From contig CAKRNW010000016.1 of NCBI GenBank assembly GCA_934371505.1, forward strand, positions 1-28,808: 28,808 nt of DNA, read 5' to 3'. Origin of the DNA: an uncultured Lachnospiraceae bacterium. Lineage in GTDB: Bacteria > Bacillota > Clostridia > Lachnospirales > Lachnospiraceae. The position numbers and the translations under genes were made by a program. Positions within the stretch are counted from its first letter, which is position 1. Each line of letters opens with the position of its first letter. Below, in pieces: positions 16,504 to 24,688 of this stretch. The notes below the pieces were generated by a model that ran no database searches, had not been told where the DNA came from, and worked only from the letters and a program-made list of their open reading frames with translations.

Positions 16504-18152
16504 CACGCTTTTTCCTCTTTTTCATAATCGCAATGGACTTCCTGGGATTCCATGCGAATCCGTATTCTTTTCTGAAAATGATCATCCTGTTGGGGAAAAT
16601 CTGTCCGATAGTGAGAACCTCTGCTCTCTGTCCGCAAGGCTGCCGCTCCCAGAATGCTCTCCGCTGTGGTACACATGGCAAGCAGGCGATACCACTGTGC
16701 CACAGTCCCGGCATCCACAGATGAAACGGCTGATTGCCACAGCTGCTCTTTCCACACCTTGATACAATTACGAGTCTCATTCAAACCGGTTTCATGGCGC
16801 AAAACCATGGCATTGCGAAACATCATATCCTGCAGTGCATTCAAAATCTCTTTTCCGTCAAAGATAGAACTTCTGTCTTTTATGGAAATTTGTTTCTGAA
16901 TTTTAATCTCATCCAGCGAAACTTTATCTGGTGCCCAATTCCCCTTATACTCTGCTGCAGACCGCCCTGCAATCCTGCCAAAGACCAAACCATTTGCTGT
17001 GGAAAGCCCACCGATTCTGTCCGCTCCGTGCATGCCACCGGTTACCTCTCCTGCTGCAAACAGACCCGGTACTTCGGTGGACGCATCGGGATGAATCCAC
17101 ACCCCACCATTGGCTGCATGTGCAAATATCCCAATCCAGACCGCATCGGTTATCGCAACCTTCTTGACCTTCTTTAACCAGTCAAAGTACACCTGGATAA
17201 ATTCGGGAGGATTTTCTGTCATTTCTCGTCGATAGACAACCCGGACACCCTGGGAATCTCTTTGAAACTGCTTAAACAAGGCGATATCAATGGCTTTGGA
17301 ATCCAGACGGCTGGTAAAAGGTCCATGTGTGGAGCGCATCACTAAAAGCTCTTGTTCTTGTGCAGACAACAGCTCTGTACCATTCGGTCTGTACATCCTG
17401 GTAAACCGGAAGGTCTTCTCATTGAAAATAGTTTTGGGAGCCGGGCTAAGATACCCGGGCATCATCTGCATAAATTCCATGTTTACCAGACTGCATCCGG
17501 CATCCAGTGCCAGGTATTGACCGGTGCCCAGCACATCCTCCGTGCATAAATGATAACGGAACAGACTTCCGTAACCTCCGCTGGCAAGAACCACCGCCTT
17601 ACCGGCAATATAATGCAGACTCCCACCACCGTAGAGTATGGCTCCACATACAGCATCCTCTGCTTTGACCAGCCGCAGTGCCTCATATCCGGGCAGAACT
17701 GTTACCTGTAGACGTTTCAGTTCCCCTGCAAATACTTTCCTTGCCGAATCAAATTCAATGCCATTCCAATCGCGGTGCTTGTGATCAAAGCAGGGAATGA
17801 ATTCTTTTTGCTGCCCCTCTCTGGCTCTGCGTAACCGAACCCCCATCTCCCGCACTCGCTCAATAGACGGATGGATATTTTGTACAAAGGTTGAAACCAG
17901 TTTGGGGTCTGCCATTCCACAGCCAACCTGACAGATGCTTTGCTCCAAATCTGCCTGATCCTCTTCCTTCTCCGGTCCAATCAGCCCCAGCCCCCAGGTC
18001 CCCGGATAGAAACTGGAACCAGAAAAGAGATTTCCCTTGCAGCAAAGCACTACCTTCTTCCCTGTTTCGGCTGCCTCAAGAGCAGCCGAGATTCCGGCAA
18101 TTCCTGACCCAAGCACCAGCACATCACAGGAGCATTCTTTTTTTAATTGCAT
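16503..18152 (-). CDS. Fumarate-reductase/aspartate-oxidase-like FAD flavoprotein
   Basis: A soluble FAD oxidoreductase of 549 residues in the FrdA/SdhA/NadB superfamily. It has the N-terminal dinucleotide site VLVLGSGIAGISAALEA (12-28), ASGGYG near 190-195, the second FAD motif FAAGEVTGGMHGADRIGG (365-382), and the capping/C-terminal helical domain ending LRTESRGSHYRTDFP (506-520). H345 in FAHAANGG fits the substrate-site His of the family. No iron-sulfur subunit, membrane anchor, FMN-binding domain or signal peptide accompanies it. The ATG at 18152 follows GGAG by seven bases; a TTG at 18158 is too close to that site. It lies between the Opp-type ATPases and the esterases, so it probably oxidises or reduces the imported compound. 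The substrate is unknown. Confidence 0.88.
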   Translation of the reverse strand: MQLKKECSCDVLVLGSGIAGISAALEAAETGKKVVLCCKGNLFSGSSFYPGTWGLGLIGPEKEEDQADLEQSICQVGCGMADPKLVSTFVQNIHPSIERVREMGVRLRRAREGQQKEFIPCFDHKHRDWNGIEFDSARKVFAGELKRLQVTVLPGYEALRLVKAEDAVCGAILYGGGSLHYIAGKAVVLASGGYGSLFRYHLCTEDVLGTGQYLALDAGCSLVNMEFMQMMPGYLSPAPKTIFNEKTFRFTRMYRPNGTELLSAQEQELLVMRSTHGPFTSRLDSKAIDIALFKQFQRDSQGVRVVYRREMTENPPEFIQVYFDWLKKVKKVAITDAVWIGIFAHAANGGVWIHPDASTEVPGLFAAGEVTGGMHGADRIGGLSTANGLVFGRIAGRSAAEYKGNWAPDKVSLDEIKIQKQISIKDRSSIFDGKEILNALQDMMFRNAMVLRHETGLNETRNCIKVWKEQLWQSAVSSVDAGTVAQWYRLLAMCTTAESILGAAALRTESRGSHYRTDFPQQDDHFQKRIRIRMESQEVHCDYEKEEKA

Positions 18153-18173
18153 AGCCAAACTCCATCACGTAAT

Positions 18174-19184
18174 TTATTCTCTGTCGTAAAGATGACAGGC
18201 ACAGAAATGCTCCACACCGTCAATAAGGTGTTTTTTCAGTTCCGGCTGTTCCTGTTTGCAGATTTCCATGCATTTTTTGCAACGGGGATGGAAATGGCAT
18301 CCGGCGGGTGGATGTACCGGGTTTGGGACATCTCCTTCCAGCACAATCCGGCTGTGTTTATTGCCCGGATCCACAATCGGAATAGCAGACAATAGTGCCT
18401 CCGTATAAGGGTGCATCGTGTGTGAAAAAATCTGCTCTGTACTTGACAGCTCTACGATACGCCCCAGATACATGACAGCTATCCGGTCGGAAATGTACTC
18501 CACCACAGAAAGATTGTGAGTAATGAAAATATAGGTAAGATGGCGCTCCTCCTTCAACTGCATCAACAGATTTAAAACCTGCGCCTGAATCGAGACATCC
18601 AGTGCTGAAACCGCCTCATCACATACAATCATTTCCGGATTTACTAACAGCGCACGGGCAATGCCAATACGCTGGCGCTGACCACCGGAAAATTCATGGG
18701 GATAGCGATCCATATACTCCGGACGCATATTGACAGCTTCCAGGATATCCCCGATAAGCTTTCTCTGATCCTTCTTATCCTTGATACCGAACTGTCGAAG
18801 GGGATCTGACAGCGATTGAAAAATCGTAAAAGAAGGATTTAGGGAAGAATAGGGATCCTGAAAAACGATCTGCAATTTTTGATGGAGCAGTTTCTCTCCT
18901 TCTTTATCCAGACGACGCAAATCTTTCTTGCCCACTTCTTTGCCAAAGTCGTATACGATCGTGCCATCCGTCGCCTTCACAAGCTGGATGATGGATTTAC
19001 CCAGCGTGGTCTTTCCACAGCCGGACTCTCCTACCAATCCCAGCGTTTCTCCTTTATAAATATCCAGATCAATATCGTTCACTGCCCGGACATAATCGGT
19101 AACCTTATTCATCAGACCGGAGCGAATCGGGAAAAATGTCTTAACCCCTCTCAGCTCAATCAGTGTTTGCTTGTTTTCGCTCAT
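18174..19184 (-). CDS. Opp/Dpp-type ABC transporter ATPase (OppF-like)
   Basis: The second ATPase of the transporter, 336 residues. It has Walker A GESGCGKTTLGKS, the Q-loop FQDPYSSLNP, the signature FSGGQRQRIGIARA and Walker B MIVCDEAVSALDV. The C-terminal extension has the Cys-rich motif of the family (GCHFHPRCKKCMEIC), which in DppF-type proteins carries an iron-sulfur cluster. It should form a heterodimer with the OppD-like subunit encoded just upstream. Its ATG overlaps that gene by four bases (ATGA), and AAGGAGG precedes it. Members of this family also move oligosaccharides and sialic acid, so a peptide substrate should not be assumed. Confidence 0.93.
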   Translation of the reverse strand: MSENKQTLIELRGVKTFFPIRSGLMNKVTDYVRAVNDIDLDIYKGETLGLVGESGCGKTTLGKSIIQLVKATDGTIVYDFGKEVGKKDLRRLDKEGEKLLHQKLQIVFQDPYSSLNPSFTIFQSLSDPLRQFGIKDKKDQRKLIGDILEAVNMRPEYMDRYPHEFSGGQRQRIGIARALLVNPEMIVCDEAVSALDVSIQAQVLNLLMQLKEERHLTYIFITHNLSVVEYISDRIAVMYLGRIVELSSTEQIFSHTMHPYTEALLSAIPIVDPGNKHSRIVLEGDVPNPVHPPAGCHFHPRCKKCMEICKQEQPELKKHLIDGVEHFCACHLYDRE

Positions 19185-20203
19185 AGGGATGCCTCCTTTT
19201 GTTTTGCGCCATAAACCTTTTGTGCATTCCAGCAGCGTACCATATGTCCGGCACCCGCCATGGTCTCCGGTGGCATTTCCTCACATTTTTCACAGGCATA
19301 GTCACACCTGGGGGCAAACTGACAGCCTTTGGGGCGATCATAGGGATCCGGTGTCACACCACGGATAGCCTCCAGTTTCTGTTTTTTTCCTTGTCCCAGA
19401 ACAGGAATGGATTTAAGCAGGGCAGATGTATAGGGATGCGCCGGGTGCTTTAAAACCTCCACCGCAGTTCCCTGTTCCACAATATTGCCCATGTACATGA
19501 CCGCCACATCATCAGCAAGCTCCGATACCACCCCCATATCATGGGTAATAAGCATGATGGCAGTGTCATGATCCTGTTTGAGCTTGTTCATCAGCTCGAA
19601 AATCTGCGCTTGAATGGTCACATCCAATGCCGTCGTAGGTTCGTCGGCAATCAGCACTTTGGGATTGCAGCTCATAGCCATGGCAATCATCGCTCTCTGA
19701 CGCATGCCGCCAGAGAATTCATGGGGATACTGGTCGATTCGCTTATCCGGTGTGGAAATTCCCATCTGCGTGAGTAGTTCCAGTGTCCTGATCCTTCTCT
19801 CCCTTTTGTCCATCCGGGTATGATACTTGAGATTTTCCCCAATTTGAAACCCGATGGTATAAACCGGATTGAGTGCTGTCATGGGATCCTGGAAAATCAT
19901 TGCCAAATCATGTCCCCGCAGCTTACGCATCGTCTTGCCATTTCTTTCCAACTGGTCAATACGGATGTCCCCCTCCGGACTGTGGTAGGTAATCGATCCA
20001 CTTTCTATACGGGAAAGCTTAGGCAAAAGCTGCATAACAGAGGAAGCTGTCACGCTTTTACCACATCCGGATTCCCCCACCACACATAGGGTCTTTCCCT
20101 TATAAAGTTTAAATGAAATGCCATTGAGTACCTTATTACAGCGCTTGTTTGAGTAAAAATAAGTCCGCAAATTCTCTACGGTAATAATCGCTTGCTGTTC
20201 CAT
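19181..20203 (-). CDS. Opp/Dpp-type ABC transporter ATPase (OppD-like)
   Basis: The first ATPase of the transporter, 340 residues. It has Walker A GESGCGKSVTASS, the Q-loop FQDPMTALNP, the signature FSGGMRQRAMIAMA and Walker B VLIADEPTTALDV. The C-terminal Opp extension contains GCQFAPRCDYACEKC. It couples ATP hydrolysis to transport together with the OppF-like protein. The ATG at 20203 follows a strong AAGGAGG site and starts 12 bases after the OppC-like stop. It is in the middle of the eight-gene operon with the esterases and flavoprotein. Confidence 0.94.
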   Translation of the reverse strand: MEQQAIITVENLRTYFYSNKRCNKVLNGISFKLYKGKTLCVVGESGCGKSVTASSVMQLLPKLSRIESGSITYHSPEGDIRIDQLERNGKTMRKLRGHDLAMIFQDPMTALNPVYTIGFQIGENLKYHTRMDKRERRIRTLELLTQMGISTPDKRIDQYPHEFSGGMRQRAMIAMAMSCNPKVLIADEPTTALDVTIQAQIFELMNKLKQDHDTAIMLITHDMGVVSELADDVAVMYMGNIVEQGTAVEVLKHPAHPYTSALLKSIPVLGQGKKQKLEAIRGVTPDPYDRPKGCQFAPRCDYACEKCEEMPPETMAGAGHMVRCWNAQKVYGAKQKEASL

Positions 20204-20215
20204 GTAAGTGCCTCC

Positions 20216-21148
20216 TTAACCTTGCTGCGTTGGATCGGTGGAATCCCGCAGCCCATCGCCTATCAGGTTGATACTGATGACAAACAGGGATACGACTGCG
20301 CCCACTGGCAGCCAAAGCCACCAATAATTCTGCATCACATACAACTCCTGCGCCGCATTGAGGATATTTCCCCAGGTGGCAATTTCCGGCGGAACTCCCA
20401 GCCCCAGAAAACTCATAGCTGCTTCGTCCAGAATAAACATAGCGGTGGACAATGTCAGATTGACTACCACCGGTCCTATGGCATTGGGCAGCATGTGTTT
20501 ATAAGCGATAATCAGGTCGTTGACTCCGAATGCCCGCATCGCCTGCACATACTCTTCTTCACGAAGAGACAGCATTTTGGCACGTACCTGACGGTAAACG
20601 CCGCCCCACCCCGTGAGGATAAAAATAAAAATCAGATTGGAAAGACCCCGGCCAAAAATCGTGCCAAGCATCATGACCAGAATCAGCTGTGGAAAAGACA
20701 TGAAAATCTCGGATAGACGCAGCACAATCTTATCAAATGTTCCACCTTTATAGCCTCCATAACAGCCAAGCAGCACCCCGATCACAGCTGCTCCCAAAGC
20801 GGAGCCCAGACCAATCAGGATAGACTTGCGCCCACCATAGAGTACACGTGTAAAGACATCACATCCCAGTTTATCTGTCCCAAACAGATGTTGGAGGGAG
20901 GGTGGCTGCGTCATGGAGCGTAAATCTGTAGCCTGCGGCTTGTATGGCGTAAACAGGGGCGCAAACACACACATAATCACAATAATAAGAAAAACTACAA
21001 ATCCGATTACTGCCATGCGGTTTTCCAGCATTTTCCGCAGTGAGCGGCTCAGCTTGCTGTGCCCCAGTTTTCCTGCCTCTTCCGCAGCCAAAAGCTTATC
21101 AAATTTCCGATCCAGCCGGGTTCGTTTGCAAATTTTTTCGTTTGGCAT
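20216..21148 (-). CDS. Opp/Dpp-type ABC transporter permease (OppC-like)
   Basis: An integral membrane subunit of 310 residues. A basic cytoplasmic N-terminus of about 40 residues precedes the first membrane segment (MAVIGFVVFLIIVIMCVFAP). The ATPase-contact loop is EEEYVQAMRAFGVNDLIIAY, followed by the typical HMLPNAIGPVVV. It forms the translocation channel with the OppB-like subunit. The ATG at 21148 has GAGGTG upstream. The spacing of 43 bases from the OppB stop fits a single transcript. Confidence 0.93.
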   Translation of the reverse strand: MPNEKICKRTRLDRKFDKLLAAEEAGKLGHSKLSRSLRKMLENRMAVIGFVVFLIIVIMCVFAPLFTPYKPQATDLRSMTQPPSLQHLFGTDKLGCDVFTRVLYGGRKSILIGLGSALGAAVIGVLLGCYGGYKGGTFDKIVLRLSEIFMSFPQLILVMMLGTIFGRGLSNLIFIFILTGWGGVYRQVRAKMLSLREEEYVQAMRAFGVNDLIIAYKHMLPNAIGPVVVNLTLSTAMFILDEAAMSFLGLGVPPEIATWGNILNAAQELYVMQNYWWLWLPVGAVVSLFVISINLIGDGLRDSTDPTQQG

Positions 21149-21191
21149 ATTTCACCTCATCTCTGTGTGCGTTTTGGCACACATACCTTCC

Positions 21192-22160
21192 TTATTCCAA
21201 CTTGACACGAGGATCAAGCACCGCAGTCAGCACATCTACCAGGAAACTGGCTACCAGAACTGCCAGGACAGAAAACAGCGCAATCATCATAACCAGAGGA
21301 TAGTTCTGCCCCATGACCGCATCCTTAAAGGCACTTCCAATACCCGGCCACTGGAAAATGGTTTCAATGACCACAGAGCCACCAATCAATGTCGGCAATC
21401 GGAAACCAATCAAAACCACTACAGGGGTCATTGCCACACGGAAGCCGTGAACCAGATTGACACGCCATTCCGGCAGCCCCTTCGCTCGTGCCGTTTTGAT
21501 ATAATCTTTGTTCATGGTGTCCAACATGCTGGATCTGGCATAACGCATAACCCCCGCCGTCAGACTGATTCCCAGCACACATGCAGGCAGAATTAAATGT
21601 CGAAGATGAGCTAGGTATCCGGTTTCACCCGGAGCAGTCCTGCCTCCCACCGGGAATATATTCCACTTCAGCGCAAAGAGAAGAATGCAGATCATGCCAA
21701 AGAAAAACTGCGGAATCGAAACACCCAGCATTCCGGCTACCGTCAGCACATTATCTCCAATGGAGCCTTTCTTTAGGGCGCTAAGAATGCCCAGCACACT
21801 GCCCAAAACCGTGGAAATCAAAAGTGCCGCCAGGGACAGTTCCAGTGTTGCAGGGAACATCTGCATCAAAAGCGTCTTAATGGGAACGCCGCTGGTAATG
21901 GAGGTTCCCCAATTTCCCTGCAGCAACTGCCAGATCCAGCGGAAATAACGAATAATAAAAGGGTCATTCAAACCGTAGGCATCCCGGAGTGCTTCCAGCT
22001 GTTCCGGAGAAATATTCGCCAGCTGGTCTGCCGGAATCAGATAGGATACTGCGTCCCCCGGTGTCATTTCCAGACCCAGATAAATCAGAAAGGTGATGAC
22101 AAGAATCATGGGAATCATTGCCAACAGCTTTCTGACGATGTAGGTTAACGTGTTTCGCAT
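21192..22160 (-). CDS. Opp/Dpp-type ABC transporter permease (OppB-like)
   Basis: An integral membrane permease of 322 residues, starting MRNTLTYIVRKLLAMIP as is typical of the family. The ATPase-contact loop is DYIKTARAKGLPEWRVN. I chose the ATG at 22160, which has GGGAG ten bases upstream. An in-frame ATG at 22229 would start inside the terminator hairpin at 22217-22242 and add residues unlike the family. It follows the binding-protein gene across a 124-base gap that holds that terminator, so permease expression probably depends on read-through. Confidence 0.92.
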   Translation of the reverse strand: MRNTLTYIVRKLLAMIPMILVITFLIYLGLEMTPGDAVSYLIPADQLANISPEQLEALRDAYGLNDPFIIRYFRWIWQLLQGNWGTSITSGVPIKTLLMQMFPATLELSLAALLISTVLGSVLGILSALKKGSIGDNVLTVAGMLGVSIPQFFFGMICILLFALKWNIFPVGGRTAPGETGYLAHLRHLILPACVLGISLTAGVMRYARSSMLDTMNKDYIKTARAKGLPEWRVNLVHGFRVAMTPVVVLIGFRLPTLIGGSVVIETIFQWPGIGSAFKDAVMGQNYPLVMMIALFSVLAVLVASFLVDVLTAVLDPRVKLE

Positions 22161-22211
22161 AGTTGTCACTCTCCCAAAAAATTGAAATACCGCATTTTGC
22201 GGAGTGTTATG

Positions 22212-22242
22212 AAAAAGGAGGACCGGCATGCACCGATCCTCC
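22212..22242 (-). terminator. Intrinsic terminator between binding protein and OppB-like permease
   Basis: A 10-bp stem with one G-U pair, GGAGGACCGG at 22217-22226 with 22233-22242 around a 6-base loop. On the minus strand it is followed by TTTTT. It lies 42 bases after the binding-protein stop. It probably lets the binding protein be made in excess, with read-through supplying the rest of the operon. Confidence 0.8.
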
Positions 22243-22284
22243 CGGAGAATTTGCTCCGGTCATTTCTTATGACAGGATTTCTTT

Positions 22285-23991
22285 TTAGTTTACAACCCAA
22301 TCCTGAATATGCCAGTCGGTGCAATACTGTGGTGTTGCATCAGTGGGAATACCCTGAACACGGTTGCTTGAAATCACATAAATCGGCTGATAGTACAAAG
22401 CCATGACAAACATGTTCTCATTCTCATACTTGGTCAGTTCTTTGAATGCCTCAATCTGCTTTGACGCATCAGGGGATGCATTGGTAGCATCCAGAAGTGC
22501 ATCCAGTTTGTCATCTTTTGGCGTGTGGGAGTTGGTGCCGGAGCCACTATGGTAACGGTCATAATACTCATGCAAGGACAATGCAGCATTCGCGGCATAG
22601 CACATATCCCAGTCCACCACGCGGGGACCATTGGTCTGATCGGCAGGGGCACTCCACAGGATTGTCGCCAAATCGCCCTCTACCAGCTGGAATTCCATCT
22701 TCACACCTACCTCTGCCAGGTAAGCCTGAATTGCGGTCATCAGATCAACCGTAGCCTGATCCGTGTAGTAAAAGACCGTCTTAATCACCGTGTTGGAATC
22801 CCAATTCGCCTCTGCCAGAAGTTCTTTTGCCTTCTCTGGATTGTACTCATAACGATTAAGCCCCGATGCCTTGTCAGATTCACCTGGAATCAGTACATCG
22901 GCGGGAACAGCTGCGCCGTTAAAAAGTGTTTCGCAGATAGTCTGCATGTCGATGGCATAACGCAGAGCCTGACGAACACGGGCATCAGCCAAAGCGGCAG
23001 GAGAGCCATCCTTGTTATTGAATTTGTTCAGATAAAACATACGGGTGTAACGGACATCCACAGGGTTTAATGTCACATTCTGCACAGTCTCCAGAGCCTG
23101 AATGTCTGCAACCATTTTGGTGTAACCATAGTCCAGGTTGCCAGCCATGGCACGGGTAACCAGGTTCGGGTCAGAGTCTCCGGCACTGGGAAGCATCTGA
23201 ATGGTAAAGTCTGCAACACCGTTATAATATTTCTCAAAAGGAACCAGCGTGGTGTAGTTGTTCATGCTGACCTCTCCCACCATGAACGGACCAGAACCTA
23301 CAGGTTTCTGGAAATACTCCGCCTGCTGCACTTTCAGCGGATCCACATTCTCAAAGTATTTCCTGGGAACCGGTGCAAATTGCGTAAAGGCAAGCAAAGC
23401 ATCCGGTGCAATTCCGGAGAACGTAATGGTAATGGTATTGCCATCAATCACGATACCGGAGAAGGTTTCGTTGATGCTGCCATCTTCGGCAACTGCGCCT
23501 TCAATCGCCTTGAACGTGGACAAAAATACCGGATTAATGACGGCAGTTTTGGAAACATACTCAATGCTCCACTTGATGTCCTCGGGAGTAACCTTCTCGC
23601 CATCATGCCAGTAGGCATCCTTTAACTGGAAGGTCAGGGTCTTACCGTCGTCACTGAAATTATAGGTAGCGAGGGCATCGGCATCATCCTGAATCGGGTT
23701 TAAATTCTTATCTGCCACGATCATGTGTGCGTACAACGTCTTGTTATACATGTAAGTACCGGGATTCAGCCAGGGTGTCTCAAAAAACTCTTCCGGACCA
23801 CCATTGGTGTAGAGAATCCTGGTGTCGCCACTGACAGATTCCGGAGTCGTCGCTACAGAAGTCTCTGTGGTCGGTGTCGTGGTACCGTTAGCTGTACTGT
23901 CAGCGGTTGTAGCATTTCCACCACAGCCCACCAGTCCCAGAACCATTGCCGCTCCCAAAAACAGTGCGGCGAACCGTTTTGCTTTCTTCAT
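22285..23991 (-). CDS. Opp/Dpp-type extracellular solute-binding lipoprotein (SBP family 5)
   Basis: A lipid-anchored binding protein of 568 residues, the usual size for family 5. The signal peptide ends in lipobox LVGC with C23 as the lipidated residue. A Thr-rich linker (about 26-55) follows. The family pattern NFSDDGKTLTFQLKDAYWHDGEKVTPEDIKWSIEYV lies near 110-146, quoted here only as a location: key parts are DGKTLTFQLKD and WHDGEKVTPEDIKWS. It captures substrate outside the cell for the OppBCDF-like proteins. The ATG at 23991 follows GGAGG. It heads the operon and is divergent from the YhcH-like gene. Family 5 proteins bind peptides, oligosaccharides or sialic acid; the operon content favours a sugar. 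Confidence 0.93.
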   Translation of the reverse strand: MKKAKRFAALFLGAAMVLGLVGCGGNATTADSTANGTTTPTTETSVATTPESVSGDTRILYTNGGPEEFFETPWLNPGTYMYNKTLYAHMIVADKNLNPIQDDADALATYNFSDDGKTLTFQLKDAYWHDGEKVTPEDIKWSIEYVSKTAVINPVFLSTFKAIEGAVAEDGSINETFSGIVIDGNTITITFSGIAPDALLAFTQFAPVPRKYFENVDPLKVQQAEYFQKPVGSGPFMVGEVSMNNYTTLVPFEKYYNGVADFTIQMLPSAGDSDPNLVTRAMAGNLDYGYTKMVADIQALETVQNVTLNPVDVRYTRMFYLNKFNNKDGSPAALADARVRQALRYAIDMQTICETLFNGAAVPADVLIPGESDKASGLNRYEYNPEKAKELLAEANWDSNTVIKTVFYYTDQATVDLMTAIQAYLAEVGVKMEFQLVEGDLATILWSAPADQTNGPRVVDWDMCYAANAALSLHEYYDRYHSGSGTNSHTPKDDKLDALLDATNASPDASKQIEAFKELTKYENENMFVMALYYQPIYVISSNRVQGIPTDATPQYCTDWHIQDWVVN

Positions 23992-24042
23992 TTCATATCC
24001 TCCTTTTTTACATAGAGTCGTTGCACTTCTTTTGTATCTTTT

Positions 24043-24071
24043 ATTTTAATGAGTTAGAAAGCAATTTTCAA
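24043..24071 (-). promoter_or_regulatory. Promoter of the Opp-type operon
   Basis: On the minus strand, TTGAAA (24066-24071) and TAAAAT (24043-24048) are 17 bases apart, each matching five of six consensus positions. Initiation would fall about 45 bases before the binding-protein start codon. Confidence 0.65.
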
Positions 24072-24082
24072 TTAGTATAAAT

Positions 24083-24164
24083 CACAAAAAAAGTTTTCAT
24101 ATTTTTGTGCATTTACACAAAAAAGTGGATATTTTTAAACAAAAATTGATTTTCTTGCACAAAA
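24083..24164. promoter_or_regulatory. Candidate operator: repeated CACAAAA half-sites between divergent promoters
   Basis: A perfect 8-bp inverted repeat, TTTTTGTG (24102-24109) and CACAAAAA (24116-24123) with a 6-base spacer, lies between the two divergent promoters. Further copies of the half-site are at 24083-24090 and 24158-24164. The last copy is between the -35 and -10 of the plus-strand promoter, where a bound protein would block it. A similar TGCACAAAG is inside the RpiR promoter near 25607-25615. The adjacent RpiR regulator is the obvious candidate to bind here, but that is inference. Confidence 0.5.
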
Positions 24165-24174
24165 GCGTTATAGT
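24146..24174 (+). promoter_or_regulatory. Promoter of the YhcH-like gene
   Basis: TTGATT (24146-24151) and TATAGT (24169-24174) are 17 bases apart. Initiation would be about 30 bases before the start codon at 24213. A CACAAAA repeat lies in the spacer. Confidence 0.65.
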
Positions 24175-24212
24175 ATATTCACATTGTTTTCTGAAAATTA
24201 GGAGAAAGTAAA

Positions 24213-24662
24213 ATGATTTATACAAAAAAGAAAAACCTGTCCCGATACCTGGGACAAAGCCCCGCTCTGGATGCAGCAATCCATAAAATTCTGACCTGTG
24301 ATTTGAATGAACTTACTATGGGGCGTAATGAGATTAATGGGGATGAAACCTTCGTCAACCGTTTTGACTACGACACAATCCCTCAGAAAGAGGCAAAGTG
24401 GGAGGGACATAAAGCCTATGGCGATGTTCATGTCCTTTTGGAGGGCACAGAGCGAATCGGCGTATCTAATGTGGACAGCCTGATACAAACGATAGAAAAA
24501 CCCGAGGAGGATTTCATCGGGTTTCGTGGCGAGGTACAAGCGTGGTTTCCCATGACCCCGGATGATGTCTTAATTGTTTATCCGGAGGATATCCACATGG
24601 TAAAGGTTTCCGTTGCAGAGTGCGTACATGTAAAGAAGTGCTGTTTTAAGTTTAAGGTGTAA
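24213..24662 (+). CDS. YhcH/YjgK/YiaL-family cupin (sugar anomerase-like)
   Basis: A small cytoplasmic protein of 149 residues, the full length of the DUF386 family. The conserved block EGHKAYGDVHVLLEGTERI (64-82) and the C-terminal YPEDIHMVKV (123-132) supply the metal-site residues, probably H66, D71, H73 and H128. E. coli YhcH (NanQ) speeds up sialic-acid anomer conversion, and other members accompany sugar and sialic-acid genes. It is the only plus-strand gene here and diverges from the Opp-type operon across shared regulatory DNA, so it probably acts on the sugar that operon imports. AGGAG precedes the ATG. Sialic acid is possible, but no NanA, NanE or NanK is in the window. Confidence 0.9.
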   Translation: MIYTKKKNLSRYLGQSPALDAAIHKILTCDLNELTMGRNEINGDETFVNRFDYDTIPQKEAKWEGHKAYGDVHVLLEGTERIGVSNVDSLIQTIEKPEEDFIGFRGEVQAWFPMTPDDVLIVYPEDIHMVKVSVAECVHVKKCCFKFKV

Positions 24663-24688
24663 TCACAATTTTACACTGCTCTATCATA

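Noticed and set aside
16503..18152. Respiratory fumarate reductase or L-aspartate oxidase assignment
   Set aside because: No FrdB/FrdC-like subunits and no NadA/NadC neighbours are present, and the operon is a transport and esterase operon.
22161..22229. N-terminal extension of the OppB-like permease
   Set aside because: The extension begins inside a terminator hairpin and adds residues unlike the family; the ATG at 22160 gives the normal N-terminus.
24213..24662. Definite sialic-acid (nan) locus
   Set aside because: YhcH, RpiR, an Opp-type transporter and esterases are compatible with sialic-acid use, but no lyase, kinase, epimerase or sialidase gene is in the window.
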